DNA from: Allolobophora icterica
Taxonomy: Eukaryota; Annelida; Clitellata; Crassiclitellata; Lumbricidae
Length of the DNA stretch: 64,000 bases
NCBI GenBank assembly: GCA_963556255.1
Contig: OY744611.1
Location: forward strand, 38,267,306-38,331,305
Reading direction: 5' to 3'
Position 1 is the stretch's first letter; every line of letters starts with the position of its first letter. The notes below the pieces were generated by a model that worked only from the letters and a program-made list of their open reading frames with translations, searched no databases and was not told where the DNA came from. The position numbers were made by a program, and so were the translations under genes. Positions 60,001 through 64,000 of this stretch are shown here, one piece after another.

Positions 60001-60740
60001 TGGTTATGCTCATAGGATGACTGTGTGGCTTTGGTTATGCTCATAGGATGACTGTGTGGCTTTGGTTATGCTTAGAGGATGACTGTGTGGCTTTGGTTAT
60101 GCTCATAGGATGACTGTGTGGCTTTGGTTATGCTCATAGGATGACTGTGTGGCTTTGGTTATGCTTAGAGGATGACTGTGTGGCTTTGGTTATGCTCATA
60201 GGATGACTGTGTGGCTTTGGTTATGCTCATAGGATGACTGTGTGGCTTTGGTTATGCTTAGAGGATGACTGTGTGGCTTTGCTTATGCTGTGCGGCTCTG
60301 GTTATGATGTGTGGTTTTGGTTATGCTTATAGGATGACTGTGTGGCTTTGGTTATGCTTAGAGGATGACTGTGTGGCTTTGGTTATGCTTAGAGGATGAC
60401 TGTGTGGCTTTGGTTATGCTCATAGGATGACTGTGTGGCTTTGGTTATGCTTAGAGGATGACTGTGTGGCTTTGCTTATGCTGTGCGGCTCTGGTTATGA
60501 TGTGTGGTTTTGGTTATGCTTATAGGATGACTGTGTGGCTTTGGTTATGCTTAGAGGATGACTGTGTGGCTTTGGTTATGCTTATAGGATGACTGTGTGG
60601 CTTTGGTTATGCTTAGAGGATGACTGTGTGGCTTTGGTTATGCTTAGAGGATGACTGTGTGGCTTTGGTTATGCTTATAGGATGACTGTCTTGGGTATAA
60701 CTGTAACGGCGCTATAAAAGTTATTTGGATCAGATTAGAT
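57099..60740 (+). mobile_element. Candidate composite element: 31-bp satellite between inverted LINE-tail-like ends
   Basis: The left end reads ATCTAATC (repeated) through TATAGCGCC (57132-57140). The right end reads GGCGCTATA (60708-60716) through GATTAGAT (60733-60740). These are inverted relative to each other, with partial similarity in between. Between them lies about 150 bp of unique sequence and the whole satellite array. GCGCTATAAAAG is also the style of L2-like LINE 3' ends. No coding frame is evident. Whether it moves as a unit is inference. Confidence 0.5.
57281..60689 (+). repeat. 31-bp satellite array, about 110 copies
   Basis: The unit starts GGATGACTGTGTGGCTTTGG and ends with TTATGC plus TTAGA or TCATA. 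Two unit types alternate in recurring orders. A distinct breakpoint (TTTGCTTATGCTGTGCGGC, then a shortened unit ending in GCTTATA) recurs at about 58931, 59383, 60283 and 60473, showing higher-order copying. Because 31 is not a multiple of 3, no long ORF survives. Confidence 0.97.
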
Positions 60741-60745
60741 AATTC

Positions 60746-60898
60746 ATGTCGTTAGCAGTGACCGTTAGCGAGGAGGCCAATAGGTTGATAAGTAAGTTGG
60801 AAAAGTTGAATACTGAGCAACGTCACTGTAACCTGGAAGAAGAACAGTCTCATTGTTTAGAGGGAATTAGAGGCAGGACGAGGAGAACGGAGATGTAG
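60746..60898 (+). CDS. Small ORF, 50 aa, uncertain
   Basis: ATG at 60746, five bases after the right satellite flank, opens 50 codons beginning MSLAVTVSEEANRLISKLEK, with a charged, possibly coiled-coil composition, and stops at TAG 60896-60898. No recognised family, no upstream promoter evidence and no conservation information. It could be chance or a remnant of the flanking element. Confidence 0.2.
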   Translation: MSLAVTVSEEANRLISKLEKLNTEQRHCNLEEEQSHCLEGIRGRTRRTEM

Positions 60899-60964
60899 GG
60901 AGAGTCATGACAACAGCGCCGTTTTCTTCGGCCTCGGTTGCGCTACTGCTGCGTCAAATAAATC

Positions 60965-61105
60965 GTCATAATAATATTAATTTTTATTCCCGAGGTAAGT
61001 ATAATCCCCCAGGAGGCAATGAAAATTGTCCGGAGACAGTTGATGGCTTCTGGAACGGCTGCATTTCATCCAATTCTGGCAGGGCAAAGTTACTGCGGTA
61101 AGGAA
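60965..61105 (-). repeat. AAT-tailed interspersed repeat, longest readable copy
   Basis: In plus orientation: AATAATATTAATTTTTATTCCCGAGGTAAGTATAATCCCCCAGGAGG, TTGTCCGGAGACAG, GGCTTCTGGAACGGCTGCA, then CTGGCAGGGCAAAGTTACTG. Shares these blocks in order with 12755-12918. With the tail at its left it is a minus-oriented copy. Class (SINE or LINE end) is not settled. Confidence 0.6.
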
Positions 61106-61366
61106 CGACGTTGAAACGCTGAATATTAATCATCGAAAGGTGTTGGAATAGATGATGGCAAGTTCTGGTCTCCGGTAGGCCTACTCCGAGTTAGACTGTG
61201 TCTCAGATCGGAAATGAATGCAAGACCAGTGTTATTAATGAGGTCCAGGGTTTTGAGGGCCAGAGGAACAGTCTTGTGTCCATTGGCGTCACCAGGGTTG
61301 ATGTCACCCAGTGCGATAAGTCATGGTGTCACCCCATGGACCTCCTCCCCCCTTAGTCCCTTACCA

Positions 61367-61698
61367 CAGCGGTTCTCAACTTTTTGAGACTCAAGGACCA
61401 TTTATAAATTTTGTGTCTCGGTCGCGGACCACCACTAAAAATTGTGTCACTGGTGCACATATGCGACCCTATAAAATTATAAATTTATATAAAATTGTAG
61501 TGTAAAGTAAGAAATTTGATAAGATTAAGTATTTTACTTATTATTTACTATAAATTTTAATAAATATTGAAAAACAATTTTTTAACTGACAAAATTTGTC
61601 TGTTTGCATGTTTTTTCTTGTAAAAATTGTAAATTGTAGGCCTTGCTCGCGGACCACCAGGAAGATGGCCGCGGACCACCACAGGTTGAGAACTGCTG
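61367..61698. mobile_element. hAT (Charlie-like) MITE (332 bp) with perfect 8-bp target duplication
   Basis: Ends CAGCGGTTCTCAAC and GTTGAGAACTGCTG are terminal inverted repeats of the CAGNGGTTCTCAA type known from hAT elements. GCGGACCACCA occurs at both subterminal regions. CCTTACCA flanks both sides (61359-61366 and 61699-61706). It lies within an older repeat that begins CATTGGCGTCACCAGGG near 61279. Confidence 0.93.
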
Positions 61699-62019
61699 CC
61701 TTACCAGACCATACATCATACTTAGTAATGTTTTTGCACTAATGGAGATTTCACCAACGTGGCTTTTTTTAAAGCTGAATTCTATTTTTCATACGCCAGT
61801 GACGTCATAGCTGAGTCGGTGACGAATGTGATGAGTACTGATTGCTCGAGCACCGAGCAACTTCATTACTCTTATTATCCCGACGACCACAACTTCTAAT
61901 CCTCTCCGGCGATGAGTTCCAGCTTATAAGATGATAATGATATGAAACGAAGAAGGATTACGCATAAGCTTAGATATATGACATTGTATAATTACGGAAA
62001 ACGAACTGAGAAAGAGAAA

Positions 62020-62182
62020 CAGACAGACAGACAGCCAGACAGACAGACAGACAGACATACATACAGACAGACAGAGAAGAGAGAGGAGACAATTAGTAAG
62101 ATTATGTAGTCTATGAATAAATTAGTAAATCAGATACACTGAAACGGAGATACAGACAGAAATAGAGGCAGAATGTGGAGGC

Positions 62183-62215
<33 letters not shown>

Positions 62216-62229
62216 GGCAGAGATAGGGG

Positions 62230-62272
<43 letters not shown>

Positions 62273-62273
62273 T

Positions 62274-62307
<34 letters not shown>

Positions 62308-62325
62308 GAGGCCCTGGAGGAAAAT
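62020..62325. repeat. (CAGA)n and (GA)n microsatellite block
   Basis: CAGA units at 62020-62075, 62178-62220 and 62280-62310, and GA units at 62228-62280. Confidence 0.97.
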
Positions 62326-62444
62326 TTAGAAGAACGAGAGACGAAAGGCTGTAGGACAGAAAGATGTTCCATAGGTGACCTTTGTGACAGACGTATGGAT
62401 TAGCGTTGTCACCGCCCTTAGACTGGTAGGCAGGCAAGCAGGAA

Positions 62445-62602
62445 GGCAGGATGGATGGATGGATGGACGGACGGATGGACGGACGGACGGTGGATGGATG
62501 GATGGATGGACGGACGGACGGACGGACGGACGGACGGACGGACGGACGGACGGACGGACGGACGGACGGACGGATGGATGGATGGATGGATGGATGGATG
62601 AA
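62445..62602. repeat. (GGAT)n / (GGAC)n microsatellite
   Basis: Blocks of GGAT and GGAC units with sharp switches. Confidence 0.97.
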
Positions 62603-63034
62603 GAAGTCCTAAGAAGCCTGTACTGGTTGGTGGTTGGGTGTCCTGCCTGTCGCGCAGATGGAGACGCGGATTAGGGACACTGCTCATCTGGCTGTGCGGC
62701 GATCGATCAGCAGCGGTCACCTGTCACACCTTCCTCGCAATTAATGGTAATTGCTTCAGCAGCAAATCGATGCCAAGCGACGGTGCCAATGAGGTGCGCT
62801 TGATTGCGTCCTGTGAATGTCGAGTGGAGTGGGAGGGAGGGAGGGAAGCAGTCGACGGTAACATAACAACATCGACAGCATCAACATTCGCGGCAGAGAA
62901 GCATCAGCGGTAGGACCAGCAGCAGCTGAAGCATTGGCCAAAGCCAAGTGGATCCTCTTAGATGAAAGGAAACGTTACAGACAACGTGTAATTAAATCTT
63001 CCTATAAATGTTACATGGCCCAAACAGTCATCCT

Positions 63035-63195
63035 TTGAGCATAACCAAAGCCACACAGTAATCCTATAAGCATAACCAAAGCCATACAGTCATCCTATAA
63101 GCATAACCAAAGTCACACAGTCATTCTATAAGCATAACCAAAAACCACAAAGTCACCCTATAAGCGAAACCAAAGCCACACAGTCATCATATACA
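63035..63195 (-). repeat. Inverted outlier copies of the 31-bp satellite (about 5 units)
   Basis: GCATAACCAAAGCCACACAG and CAGTCATCCTATAAGC units are the reverse complement of the main array and more diverged. They are followed by TTTTATAGCGCTGTT, the same GCGC-type flank motif as the main array. Confidence 0.9.
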
Positions 63196-63659
63196 TGTCT
63201 ATTTTATAGCGCTGTTAAAGCTAGCAAATTCAGCTATAATGAGTACACTGACTGTACACTGTCGGTGGGAACATGAGACGGTGAGGGAGAGAACTGGCCA
63301 CCCGCCTTCATATGCCGAGGCTAAGAAAATCAAGCCGTTAACACTTTATGCTCATGGCTGCCTCAGAGCTAGCCTAATAGACTTCTCTTCTTCTTCTAAA
63401 GCAAATAACGCTGGAATAACAGGAAATAAAAAATATATCGAAATCGCGCAACAGCATGAATTCTCTTTTCTTTGGTGCAGAAAAGTTTCGATGGCTAAAA
63501 TAGCCGTCGGAAACCTTCGCCATGTAATTTCCGGAGCACTGTAGATTTTACTCTTTCTCCACTTCTGATCTAAGTAGTCGAAGTTTGCTGCTAAGTAAAC
63601 TCGACGTGAATCAATCCAGTCGAAAAGTATCAAACATAGGTTCAGCGAGTTTGTGCGGT

Positions 63660-63895
63660 ATGCATACTTATCTTAAGACTGTCCTGCACCGACTACTACC
63701 TCCAACCAAACCCACCTACTACTCCCTCCGTCCCAGTGCCCATGACCGCGTAATCCCCCAGCCGACAGTCTGATGCGCAAAACATTTATTGTTAGGATGT
63801 TGCATACTTTTAACTGTGTTTATTAGATGTCTGTACACCAAAAAGTGCGATTAGCAATTGGCTAATAAAGAATAAACTTACTTACTTATCTTAAT
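63660..63895 (+). mobile_element. LINE 3' end with C-terminal coding fragment and (CTTA)n tail
   Basis: Plus-strand coding end LHRLLPPTKPTYYSLRPSAH, DRVIPQ and stop near 63773, then an untranslated end TGTGTTTATTAGATGTCTGTAC, AATAAAG and ACTTACTTACTTA. Matches 17870-18008 (opposite strand) in the untranslated part and, more distantly, the C-terminus of the LINE at 18305-19441. Confidence 0.8.
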
Positions 63896-64000
63896 GTTTC
63901 GATACATACATGCAAGGTCGTCATGGAAGATGAAAACAGGCTATAAACCTACCAAAACACACATGCTCATTCTGAAGGGCTGAACGCAGACATCCCCTGA

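Noticed and set aside
61279..61830. Larger transposon enclosing the Charlie-like MITE (CATTGGCGTCACC to CATACGCCAGTG)
   Set aside because: The ends are similar but their 8-bp flanks (CTTGTGTC versus ACGTCATA) do not match, so the boundaries are not supported.
63239..63544. 101-codon ORF as a gene
   Set aside because: No recognisable domain, no repeat or splice support. Lies between satellite and LINE fragments and could be chance.

Overview
This window looks like a stretch of a large, repeat-rich metazoan nuclear genome, probably a marine invertebrate. It has spliced genes with multi-kilobase introns, very dense microsatellites, several non-LTR retrotransposon families with microsatellite tails, hAT-type MITEs and a gypsy-type LTR element. 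The palindrome TAGGCCTA occurs about 16 times. I cannot name the species or safely assign the phylum from the sequence alone.

The host gene runs across the window on the minus strand: a T-type (Cav3) voltage-gated calcium channel alpha-1 subunit. Five consecutive exons of homologous domain I can be read with matching phases and GT-AG introns: S1 to S3 (43328-43573), S4 (21188-21285), S5 (13665-13836), the S5-pore loop (2536-2818), and the pore/selectivity filter plus start of S6 (1337-1429). The N-terminal exons would lie to the right of 43573 and the exons after S6 to the left of 1337. I did not find either. Almost everything else in the window is intronic or upstream DNA of this channel gene.

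The largest intronic insertion is a complete 6.71 kb LTR retrotransposon (3686-10395, minus strand, same direction as the channel). It has two apparently identical 1017-bp LTRs, a 4-bp target duplication, a primer binding site matching tRNA-Leu(UAA), and a polypurine tract. Its Gag-Pol frame has lost reverse transcriptase, RNase H and the front of integrase, yet stays open. A second ORF sits in the env position and encodes an acidic single-C2H2 zinc-finger protein. Each LTR carries about a dozen short GGTG/CACC palindromes just upstream of a TATA box. This accessory regulator plus palindrome array is the most novel-looking system here.

The rest of the first large intron (21.3-43.3 kb) and the flank beyond 43.6 kb hold: LINE reverse transcriptase pseudogenes (18.3-19.4 kb, 27.2-28.5 kb) and LINE 3' ends (17.9, 32.4, 39.0, 63.8 kb); a mariner transposase remnant (32.9-33.6 kb); a broken THAP-domain gene (40.0-40.7 kb); a hAT element retaining a BED finger (30.9-31.8 kb); eight MITE-like hAT copies or fragments, six of them with 8-bp target duplications; tRNA-derived and AAT-tailed SINE-like repeats; and many microsatellites.

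Two large tandem arrays stand out: a 24-bp minisatellite (10.9-12.5 kb) and a 3.4-kb, roughly 110-copy 31-bp satellite (57.3-60.7 kb). The latter is flanked by inverted LINE-tail-like ends, and an inverted outlier block lies at 63.0-63.2 kb.
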